Position numbers and translations under genes: made by a program. A DNA stretch of 64,000 bases from Tetrapyrgos nigripes. Lineage: Eukaryota > Basidiomycota > Agaricomycetes > Agaricales > Campanellaceae. Positions 34,279 through 43,875 of this stretch are shown one piece after another. The stretch is taken from assembly GCA_013368315.1 (NCBI GenBank), contig JAACJM010000035.1:434001-498000 (forward strand), read 5' to 3'. The notes under the pieces are model-generated. The model saw nothing but the letters and a program-made list of their open reading frames with translations. It was not told where the DNA came from and did no database searches. The first letter of the stretch is position 1; the number at the start of each line of letters is the position of its first letter.

Positions 34279-35633
34279 CGTCCCTCTTTCTTCATTCTTT
34301 CCCTTTCTTCGTTTGTCAGTTTAGGCAGATATTTAACTTTTGGGGATGCACCTGGGTTATTGTTCTGGAAAGCATTTACTTCCATGCTTCTCGTTCAACT
34401 ACCTCCTGTCTTCTGTAATCCTTTGGTCTGTTGCTCTCCATCCCCTCGTTGTTTACTCCATAGAGCCTTCTCAGTCCGCCTTTCTACCCAAATCATATGT
34501 TGTTTAACTGCGGCCCTTTGTAAAGTTTTGAGGTTCTTGGGTTGGGGTTGCAGGTAGGAGATTCGGTCTGCCAATCCTTTCGGGAGCCCTTTTCAATAGT
34601 ACTTCATGAAACCTTCATTGTTATAGCCAGTATCTTTTGCGTATAACTTGAATTTGGAATTGTACTTATCTATATCTGCCAATGCTCCTTCCATCCTTAT
34701 GATCTCTATTTTTGCTTGTGCTTGTGTCTTTCAGGAAGTTGGTTTGAAGTCATGCAGGAATTGATGTTTTACTTCTCGTAACGTCCACTTCTTTTTCTTC
34801 TTCGACCCTGGTGACGAATCCTCTTCGGTGCTCCAATATTCTTCGTCGCTATCACTGAAATCATCATCTTCTTCATAAATCTTCGCCATAATATTGTGAG
34901 CCCATCACCCCGCTCTTTCCCCCGTGAAGAGTGTGAGGAATAATGCTATCTTCTCATTTTCTGTGGGGTATACTCCTTCGTTAAGTCGGACGTAGTTGTT
35001 GAACTCGGCTAACCAGTCCTTTGCCAAATTTCGTTCTCCTGTAAACTTGTCCGGTTTCGATCCTCTTTCCTTCGTGGTTTTATTTGGGAGTTGGTCAGTG
35101 TCATCGTCAGAGAGGATATCGACATCGGCAGGGGGTCTGTTTGTTCCTCCTGCAGCAGCAGTAGCTGAGGCAGGTTCGTTGTTTTCCGACATTCCAAGGT
35201 TAGAGAGGATGTTTTGAAGATCAGTTATTCGATGGGGAGAAATGGATATGGGTTCTTGGATAGCACTGGGTGTACTGTCGGATGGAGACCTCCTAAGGGG
35301 ACTTTGTGGTTCGACAGGGGAGAGTGGATGTTCTGGTTCGTGAGTGGGTTCTGGTACCTCATGTTGTCCAGATGATTGTATGGGTTCTAGTCCATATCCT
35401 AGTTCTGTTTGAGTGAGGACTTGATTGTGTATAGAGAGTCGGTTTGGACACGGATTGTGTTCGCAGTTGACCCACTGGTGGTTAGCTGAAACATGGTAGT
35501 CTTTCTGTCGTTGGGGATGGTATGCGTGGGGTCGACGGATACAGGAGAGGGGAATAGGTGAGGAGGTACGACTGGGAATTCAGGATGTGGTGCGTGATTG
35601 TGATCGGGTTCTAGGGTTTCCGCTTCTGGACAT
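34020..35633 (-). pseudogene. gypsy-2 gag, decayed
   Basis: One frame from ATG 35,633 (MSRSGNPRTRS) or 35,192 (MSENNEPASAT) to TGA 34,020. Seen: KPDKFTGERNLAKDWLAEFN (capsid-like start), FLTLFTGERAG-stop-WAHN, an acidic-then-lysine-rich stretch, LADRISYLQPQPKNLKTLQ, a zinc knuckle CFGCRGLGHTTFNC, and an end KDLVTESDF. Internal TGA stops at about 35,576, 34,907, 34,733, 34,590 and 34,400 lie where arginine is expected. The true terminal TGA follows GGATTTT. Confidence 0.75.
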
Positions 35634-35636
35634 ACA

Positions 35637-36149
35637 CTAGTGCCACTCCTCGGTTTCCGAGAATAGGTGTTCCCACTGGTCGATGGGTACGTCTTCCCAA
35701 TGAAATCCTTGTCGATAATAGTCGTTTATTCTGGCGATTCGAGTTTGGTAGTACCTCTCGCGTTCTTCTTGACAGTGTTCTAAGATGTCACTGTCTTTGT
35801 AGTCATCGTGACTGAACCAACGAGGAATAGAGGCGTCTCCGAGTCGAACGAAGTAGCAAGTGTCTATAACTGCCACATAATGTGGGGACACATTTTCAGA
35901 GGATATCTTTATTCAGAGGTATTCGAAGACGGTTACTTCACCTTTGGCCCACGTTCTCTTGTTTAGTCTGATCCAGTGGTTATCGAGTGCGATGGCATGT
36001 TTTTGTACTGTGCTTTTAACTTGTTGCGAGTAGTCTTTGAAGCTGTCTGAAGCCTCAATCTTATAGCAGTATTCAGGTGGGGGTCGAACTTGTAGGTTGT
36101 CAAGAAATGGTTCAAAGTTGAGAGCCAGTGTGTATGATTGGGATTTCAA
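35637..36149 (-). pseudogene. gypsy-2 extra ORF upstream of gag
   Basis: About 170 residues in the same frame as gag and separated from it only by TAG TGT ATG. One internal TGA (about 35,911) for expected arginine (EYL-stop-IKISSENV). Product reads LNFEPFLDNLQVRPPPEYCYK, ALDNHWIRLNKRTWAKGEV, YVAVIDTCYFVRLGDASIPR, then a charged helix RERYYQTRIARINDYYRQGF and DQWEHLFSETEEWH. No recognised domain. It could be an N-terminal extension of gag reached by readthrough or a spliced part; the start is not clear because TAA lies just upstream. Confidence 0.45.
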
Positions 36150-36410
36150 TTACAGGGTCGGTCGACCACCCTACTCGAATCAGCGAGTTTGGTTTTATGT
36201 CTCGAAACTGTGTAGACGAAAGATGACCTCGTGCAACAACTCCTTGAGATTGTTCATGCCTGCCAACCTGTGAGGCTCCTCACACAGGGTAGTGTTGATG
36301 GGCTTGGGGGCACCGTAGGGGAAAGGTAGGAAATAGGAAAGTCCAGTAAAACGGAGACGTTGCAATGGATTAGTCTGTTTGTGAAGTGGGTGTAAGAGAG
36401 TCTGTTCAAG

Positions 36411-36834
36411 TGTCAAGGACGTTGTCACTTAGCAATTAACCACCCAAGTCACACGATGAACAAGATAGATTGATGAGAAATAAGAGACAAGAGAGAGAAA
36501 AGAGATGTAGGAAAGTAGTAGGGACAAGAGACGTATGAGTAGCTGACTATGCTCAACACTGCACTGTACTGAGAGCAGAGTGGAGATGAAGTGAACAGAC
36601 TAAAGAACTAACTACAAGCCTGTTGGTATATATGTGAAAGAAGTGAATAAAGAGTAAGTGAATAGGTGAGAATATCCATGGAGATAAAGATCGGAGATAG
36701 GAATCGGAGGAGATAAGTGTTGTACATGTCAGATCAAGTGATGGTAACCGTAGACAAGGAAAATGATGATGAAAGAAATGAATAGTAGTCCGTGGAGTTA
36801 AGAAATAAATAGGGAAGAGTGGCGATTCGTGACA
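36411..36834 (-). repeat. gypsy-2 5' LTR
   Basis: 424 bp; partner of 28,990-29,412. Internal bases next to it read CTTGAACAGACTCTC on the coding strand; no tRNA primer assigned. Confidence 0.95.
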
Positions 36835-37622
36835 GTTATAGTTGCTATAGGACTGGTGATACTCTTATCAGTAAGTCCACTCTTCAAGTTTCAATGTAGC
36901 CACCCTTGGATTAATGTTAAATAACTCTGGCTGGCTGCTGGCACTGTAAAGCTTGCAAGTACTTTATATCTCACCATTACAAGTATCCGATCCCTTGGAG
37001 TTCAAAGTTCACATACACCAACTTTACCTCTGGTGATGTAAGTACATTCACATTCTTCAGGCTCTGAGTGGTATCTCGTCACTCACAAACCTATTTCACT
37101 ATCCCCTGCATCATGCGCACTTGACTAACAACAGTTTGTGGTTATCAACCACAATGGTGGTGGACCTGTTAATCGCCCTACTCTTGGTCTTTTATTATCA
37201 ATCGGCTGACCATGACAGGACACTGAAATCTTCATGCAAGTGAGCTCCACGTCTACTTGGCAAATTCTGTGATGATTGAAAAAGATTGACTATTTAGACT
37301 CATTCGCCATCTAGCAACTCTCACACTCAAAACCGGTTCTTTTACCACTCTGACTGCAGTGCTAGCTCTTATAGCTTATGCGATTGATATTGAGAGTAAT
37401 GGTATGTCCTCATTGGCATAGCACTGGCATTTGGGCTCATTTTGGATTCTGAAAGTCACCTTGATATTCTGCTACTGCATTGGCAATATCTATTCATTGA
37501 CCCTCTTGTACAACCTGAACATTCATCACAACCTGTTCACAAGAGCCACTTATATTCAGAGTAGCTGTATGCCTCATTTGGAGAGTCGGAGTCATGTCAC
37601 AGTGCCGGTGGCGAGCAACTAG

Positions 37623-38542
37623 GATTGAGGACGTCCTGAATTGATCTTACAATTTTTCACTAGATCCTCACTGGCTTGCAAAAGGTCCCCAGCATGTACA
37701 TGTACTTATAGTACTGACTCTGATTAAATACATGTCTCAGGACCTATTTATATCCTGGTATTTTTGCCAGACCTACCAACTTGAGCTTCTTTCTGTTTTG
37801 TGTCCATGGACAGCTACCCTGTAAGGGACCAAGCCACAAGCCTGGAATGGGGAGAGGCTCGAAAGAGGCCAAGAACCTTAAGGGGAAAGACTAGAGTTGA
37901 TTCTGCTAAGGAACAAGTAGTGTGACGGGCCCACAGAGTGGTAATAGTTGTCTTTTCCATGGATCCTTCACTCACAGTTGTACCCTCGATGCTGTTTCAG
38001 CTCAACTTAATCTTGCACCTAATTTAATAGGAAGTGTAGGAACAGTTTGGCTTGGAGGACTATGTCGAAAATGATATTACTTTCACATAGTTTACGACAT
38101 TCTACCGAATAGTGTTATATCTTGTATTTAAGAAACTTATTGATCTATGGCTCAGGGCAGTATCAGGTCTCACATCCTGTCAGTGATGCACTGTGCTAAA
38201 TAGTTACTGTAAGTTTCGAACTGCATTTGGATGACAGCTAACCACCATGCTCAGGGCCAGCTGGCCACAAAATCTTCAATTGACACGTGTTACATCACGG
38301 TTGGGCGTTAAGTTTAACTTTGAATTGTATATAAAGTATAGGCGTCGACGGACAACTTATCCTCTGTCTCTAGTCTTGTCCTCCTCCTACCTACCTATCT
38401 TAAGCTTACTGTCATAATCTCCCTTTCTCCCTCTTATATTCAAGGCCAAATCCTGAGCCCGTCACCCGCTGCCCGCCAAGCACTGCAAGTTCAAATGAAG
38501 GAAGGAAGCCGAAGCCTGGAAGCCCACCGTACACACAACACC
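37623..38542. other. Spacer between the two DUF6534 copies
   Basis: 3' flank of copy 1, then the promoter of copy 2. From about 38,240 on it resembles the copy 1 upstream region at about 27,260-27,618 (shared CACCATGCTCAGGGCC, CTTCAATTGACACGTG, GTCGAC, CTACCTACC), so the duplication included the promoter. No other gene. Confidence 0.5.
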
Positions 38543-40323
38543 ATGGATGCCATATACAAAGTTGAGGCTGAGACCACTAGTACTCCGGGCACTAATCTGC
38601 ACAAGGTGCTTGGGTAACTGCTACCTACTGGTTCCTTGGACTCTCGATGTGAGTCGTTTATCTCATTGCTGATGCAACGTTACCATTGTTATTATTCATC
38701 CCCAGGAAGCAGGTCAGTGATGATGGCCACATGGTTGAATTTGATGCTGTATGTGTTGGTGGTTGACAGAGTGAGTATAGTATTATTACTAGTAGTACTC
38801 AAGTACAACTTGAAGCACTTCAGCCTCAGCAAAGTTCCCAGAGTCAGACCGACATACCACTGGACTCTCAATGCCAATTGCCCGTACCTCATATGATTAC
38901 TGACATATAAGTATGTTTTTGCTCTAGGTTTTGCATTACTTCTGACACTACCCCACCAACAAACTTCTCTTCAAGATCACTGTTTTAGCTGCCTTTGCCT
39001 GCGATACGGCAACAACAATGGCAGCTTGTGTCAACGTCTACCTCATGAGTTGCACAGCTGCACCATACTTATAAGGCCTGATTTTTTGACTTGTTTGAAT
39101 ACTACTTATAGAATGCTGTCATCTATCAAGGTAGGTACATAGACCTCGTTGAATTCGATTCAAAGAAAATGGTAAGTATTTTTGAAGCTGACTCTATGCC
39201 TCATGGCCCACTGTGGGTGGCACAGGAAACATACATGCTCTCGTAATGCAACACTGGTAATATAGCAACCATATGGAACGCCATTCTGAGAATAACTTAC
39301 TCATAGACTTACTGTTCGGCGATGGCAGGACTGCAAGCGTATATCTGGCTTGTACTGGTATCTCTGCAGCAATCATGCAGACATTCATGTTGTACAGATA
39401 TTGGTCCTTGTAAGTATTATCTTCCCTTGAAATCCATCTGTGCCATTATCAGTCATCTGACTTACTCTATCTCTGATCAAACATTTGAAGAACGCGAAGA
39501 AAAGTGGTTACAAGTGCTGTAGCACTTGTGATGCTCTTATCAGTAAGTCCACTCTTCAAGCTTCAAAGTAGACGCCCTGGAATTAATGTTCAATAACTCT
39601 GGCTGCTGACACTGTAAAGCTTACAAGTACTTTGTATCTCACCATTCTCATTCATATCTGATCTGGAGATGGATATTCACATACACCAACCTTGCTTCCA
39701 GTGATGTAGGCATGTTCATGTTTGTCAGGCTCTGGGTGGTGCCTCATGGCTCATAAACCTATTTCGTTATCCCCTGCATCATGCACTTGACTACTTACAA
39801 CAGTTTGTGGTTATCAGCCGCAATGGTGGCGGACTTGTTAATTGCCCTACTTTTGACCTTATATTATCAATCGGCCGACCACGACAGGGCGCTAAACTCT
39901 TTGCGCAGGTGAGCTCCATGTCCACTTGGCAAATTCTGTGATGGAGAAGATTGACTTCATCCTTATTTAGACTCATTCGCCACCTAGTAACTCTGGCACT
40001 CAAAACCAGCTTTTTCACTGCTCTAACTGCAGTGCTAGCTCTTATAACTTATGCGAGTGATATTAATAGTAATGGTATGTCCTGTCCTGTCCCCTCTTTC
40101 CATTGGCATAGCACTGGCATTTGGGCTCATTTTCAATTTTCTGATTGAAGCCACCCTGATATTTGGCTATGCCATCAGCTGTATTTATTCATTGACACTC
40201 TTGTACAACCTGAACATTTGTCAGAAGCTGCTCAGACAAGCCACCTATATTCGGAGTAGCTGTATACGTATACCTGATTCAGAGAGTCGAAGTCGTGTCA
40301 CGGTGGCTGTGATGAGCAACTAG
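38543..40323 (+). pseudogene. DUF6534-type multi-helix membrane protein, copy 2
   Basis: Multi-exon gene, contiguous. Start MDAIYKVEAETTSTPG; then SVMMATWLNLMLYVLVVDR; VLHYF-stop-HYPTNKLLFKITVLAAF; a FMLYRYWSL exon (about 39,330-39,410); TRRKVVTSAVALVMLLS (39,490-39,540); SLWLSAAMVADLLIALLLTL and YYQSADHDR (39,800-39,900); LIRHLVTLALKTSFFTALT (39,965-40,050); and a last exon with GIALAFGLIFNFLIEATLIF then GYAISCIYSLTLLYNLNI, ending VAVMSN at 40,323. The W-x-A-V/M-A-D-L-L-I-A and SLTLLYNLN motifs are those of DUF6534 proteins, which have about seven helices and no known function. Inactivated by TGA at about 38,952 where copy 1 still has CGA. Otherwise well preserved. Confidence 0.75.
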
Positions 40324-40410
40324 TATTGAACTATGCACAATGTCCCGGATTGATCTTACAATCTGTCGCTAGATCCTCATTGGCTTGCAAAAGGTCCCCA
40401 ACATATACTT

Positions 40411-40924
40411 TTTTTTTTGTGTCCTGTTTATTCGCCTTAGCACTGTAGTGTATGGTAGCGATTGCAACCGGTATGTACTCGTATTCAAGAGAAAATGAAC
40501 AATTATGGGAAGGGGAATCTGTCTACATCGTCTGGCCCCCAGAGGGATCCTGACAGGAAAGCTGTCTAGCCACAAGGGCAATGTAGTAAGCACTCGTCTG
40601 TGTGTTAGTTTAGTCTGTGCTGTAAGTGAGTATCATAAGTAGACTGGAGGAGAAAGAGTAATAGTAATGAGTAATGAAAAGACTATTAGAGTGTAGTATG
40701 AGGAGCAAATGTGTAGAGACTCAGAGATATGAATAGAGAGACCATAGAGCGAAGAGTATGTGAGAGAAAAAAGAAGAAAAGGAAAAAGGGAAGAACACCA
40801 CCCACCACAGGCCTCATCATTGATTATCATCATCGTCCTCCTCTCGTAGCAGTGGCAGCTTACCAAAAACATGGACAAGGCATTCAGTCACATTGATGAA
40901 CTGGTATAGGGCAGCGAGACATGA
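40411..40924 (-). other. LINE 3' untranslated region and A tail
   Basis: Non-coding between the ORF2 stop (40,925) and the target duplication. A run of T at 40,409-40,418 on the plus strand is the A tail of the minus-strand element. Confidence 0.6.
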
Positions 40925-43456
40925 TCAACTGTTGAGTAGCGAACACAAATTCATGTTGCGGTGGCTGATATCCTGTTGTAGTCTGGTTCTGGCAACACGA
41001 TGAGCAGGACACTCCAGTAGGTAGTGGTGTATGGTTTCTGGGGCCTGACAGCAGCATGGGCAGGTAGGGGAGTCAGTCTTGGTGATGTTGTATAGATGTT
41101 TCTGCAGTGGCACATGTCCAGTGTGTAATTGGGTAAGTAGACTGGTGTGGCGGCAAGGAAGTCCCTTAACAAGCTTGAGATAGCTCCTGCTTGCCTTGGT
41201 AGCACCTGCTGGGCTGATGGACTGGAATGACCAATACCTCAGAGATCGCTCCCATTGTTTGTCGTGTTTGGCCTCGAGGCAACAGTGAAAGACTCGTACT
41301 GTAGCAGTGCAACTGCATGGTAGGTGTTTGTGTAGTTGTTTGGAGAGGTCTCTTTGTGGACTAGTACGTCCACGTGATGCCTTCTTCACTTCTCAATCTG
41401 CATGCTCGTTGCCCTCTACACCATGATGGCCTGGTACCAAATGGGGGTGTCATTTCCTGAGTGTGATGAGTATGGTATGGAATATGTCATGAAGGTAGTG
41501 TGCTGGGCTGCTAGTGCTGGTGTCCGTTGCTGTTATTGCTGCTGTGTTGTCTGCCCATATTGACACTGAGGTTGGCCATGCTGCCTTCATGAGCATGTGG
41601 AGGGCTAGATCAGCCCTATGTACTCTCCCTTGTAGACTTCATGATTGTTCTTGCTACCCAGGTGGTATTGCAGTGCTCCTTTGTATTGTCTGTCTTGGTA
41701 GTATACCGCCGATGCTCCAACTCCTCTGTCCTTGCCCAACCCATTCATGAAAAACTAGAACCTCACCTTATCCTCCCTCAATGCCTCCATTGCTGCCTCC
41801 TTATCATCCCATACTTGTAACTCCAGATTCGGGTCCCACTGTGCTGTGAACCTCACTGCTTTCCTCTTCTCCATTGTGTCTGGCTGTAACCCAAAAGATC
41901 CCATCAGGTTGTGTAGTGGTGAGACATGATGACAGATGTTGGGATGCCTGGCTGCTGCTTTAGCCCTGGCAGCAAGTGGGTGAGAGGCATCCAGGGAAGC
42001 AATCCAGGTTGCTGCATGTTGACGATGGCAGTCAACTTCCAGGGGTAGGGGTAGTAGACCAGCATGGATGTCCAAAATATCTGTTGCTGTGGTGGACATG
42101 GCTCCTGTTACCAGGATTGCTGCCCAATGCTGTATAGATGTGAGCTGTCGAATAACTGCTCTGCCAAACACCTTTCCATCTGTATGTCTGGTGCTAGTAC
42201 CTTGCCTGGCTTGAGGAACCAAGACAACGTCAGCTGTGTAGAGCATCCTTGGGAGTGCCTTCACCTTGTAGAACTGTCGGATGTGGTTGTGAATCATGCC
42301 ATCCTTTACCTTGGACAGCTGCTGAAACTGTACCAGCCATCCTTGGCCCTTCCTGACCAAGGTTGCATGCTGTTGCTTCCATCATAGTTGAGAATCCACC
42401 AAAACTCCTAAAAATCTCGCAAAATCTTCTGATCGCACTAGTACCCCATCTCTAACTTTTATGCCCGGCCCTCACACTGGTACAGGATGTCCTTCCTTGT
42501 CTCTCAAACCTGTCTTCCTCCTGAGATCCACCACCTTGAACTTGTCAATCCCAAACATACAGTTGTGCTTCTTCACCCACTCCATCACTCCTCTGTGCCT
42601 CATCATCATGGATCCCAACTGTTCATGAATATCCTTCACTCTTTTTCCCCATGAGATTGCTGCCACATCATCCATAAAGCCAAACCCCTCACAGTTTGCC
42701 AGCTTGTCAATCAACCTTAGCAACCCGACCACATAGAGAATGTATCCCACCACTGAGAAAGGGTCACCTTGGTCTTCATCTCTATTCACCATGAACTCTG
42801 GAGACTGAAAATTGTCAAAGACAAGAGTTGTTCAATGATTTGCATACCGGCACTGTAACCAATCCACTATCTCCATTGGCACTCCCACCATCCTCAGCTC
42901 ATGATAGAGCATGTCCAGATCCACACTTGGGAATGCCCCTTTCATGTCCATGAACAAGGCAGTGGCCACATAACCCTTCCTCCAAAGTGCCTTGATGTGG
43001 TCAATTAGAAGGTGTATAGAGTCTGTAGTGTTGCATCCTGGCCGAGCACCAAATTGTAGTGCTGGAAGAAGACCAAGAATTTCTGCACGCTTGATGATGT
43101 CATCTGCCACACAACTATTAGCCAGTCATCTGTGACCATTTGAGAGGACAATTGGTTGCCACGCTTCCACCTGTCTATAATCTGGTTTGCCCAGTTTTCT
43201 CAGGATAATTGTCTCATTGAAAGACCAGTTGTCAGGGTAGATTTCAAGGTTGTAGGTAGCACGATGGATGGGTCCCAAGTATGGGACAATGATGTCTCTG
43301 GCGGCCTTGAACAAGTCATTGGGTATTGTTCCTGGTCTAGTGGCTTTGCTATTCTTCATCTTGGTGATGGCGAGGGAGATTTGGCAGTTGGAGGGCAGTA
43401 CAAACTTCCAGGCTGGCTGAGGGTATCTTGTGTCTGCTGGGACATTGGTGGATGCT
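40925..43456 (-). pseudogene. LINE ORF2, C-terminal part: reverse transcriptase, RNase H, zinc motif
   Basis: Starts at the KDZ insertion with ADTRYPQPAWKFVLPSNCQI and LAITKMKNSKATRPGTIPND (RT N-terminus). Then NETIILRKLGKPDYRQ, LPALQFGARPGCNTTDSIHL, ALFMDMKGAFPSVD, the catalytic loop GFMDDVAAIS (usually FADD or FVDD), a long thumb and linker, an RNase H region (GASAVYYQ, SIWADNTAAI, PGHHGVEGNEHAD), and a terminal CPCCCQAPETIHHYLLECP motif. Stops, mostly TGA, break the frame (for example at about 41,390 in EHAD-stop-EVKK, 42,385 and 42,834). This is half of a gene split by the KDZ transposon; the other half is at 55,174-56,442. Confidence 0.85.
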
Positions 43457-43463
43457 GAGTCAC

Positions 43464-43860
43464 ATGAATCTATATCAGGTTTTCTTAAGTTGTCAATGAC
43501 TTTCTGCCATTGTTCTTAAGTTGACTTAAAAAATATCTAAGTTAACTTGAGCGACCTAGAACGACTAGCAGCCCCAAGCTGGTCTCACCTTAAGTTAACT
43601 TAAGTCAGTGTGAAGTCGGTTTAACTTACTAGTTATAGAAAAACTTAAGTCAAGCAAAAGTTCATAAAGGCCATCATATTGTGCTATAGATACAAGTGAG
43701 TTAAAAAACTAAGTACTTAAGTCAGAACTTAAGTCAATATCAGTCATAAGAAAATGCGACTGAAAGATACTTGAGTCCAACTGAACTTAAGTCCAACTTA
43801 AGTAACCCTGAGGTCCATAAGAAACTCGAGTCCAACTTAAGTCCATCATCCAAGTCGAAA
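43464..43860. repeat. KDZ left terminal/subterminal array
   Basis: About ten CTTAAG sites in 400 bp, most inside ACTTAAGTC-type units, plus the terminal inverted repeat. Probably transposase binding sites (inference). Confidence 0.7.
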
Positions 43861-43875
43861 GTCCAGCCCTCAAAT

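Larger units (their letters stand above)
28990..36834 (-). mobile_element. Ty3/gypsy chromovirus retrotransposon (gypsy-2), complete LTR to LTR
   Basis: 7.85 kb with LTRs 28,990-29,412 and 36,411-36,834 and a perfect 5 bp target duplication GTTAT (28,985-28,989 and 36,835-36,839), inside DUF6534 copy 1. Polypurine tract AAGAAGGGGGTAG (coding strand) at 29,413-29,425. Coding order from the right: an extra ORF (36,149-35,637), gag, pol with chromodomain, then an extra ORF after pol (29,957-29,424). LTRs differ at only 8 substitutions and one indel, so the insertion is fairly recent. pol has TGA stops and a 10 nt deletion and is dead. Confidence 0.95.
27619..37622 (+). pseudogene. DUF6534-type multi-helix membrane protein, copy 1 (split by two insertions)
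   Basis: Exons match copy 2 at 38,543-40,323 and the agaricomycete DUF6534 family. Seen: start MDPICKVEADATSTQATNLHKVLG; then TMIIGAWLNSMLYALVID; HYFRYYPTNK; a SAYLAPTGISAAIVQAFMLY segment ending RYWSL (28,806-28,889); and, beyond gypsy-2, a DLLIALLLVFYYQSADHDR-like exon at about 37,140-37,240, GLILDSESHLD-like sequence, and a tail ending VPVASN at 37,622. Broken by a Helitron-like insert in intron 1 (27,700-28,127), by gypsy-2 (28,990-36,834), by a 1 nt deletion after PTNK (about 28,411) and by TGA where copy 2 has AGA after ALVID. A tandem paralogue with about 10 kb of accreted transposons. Confidence 0.75.
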
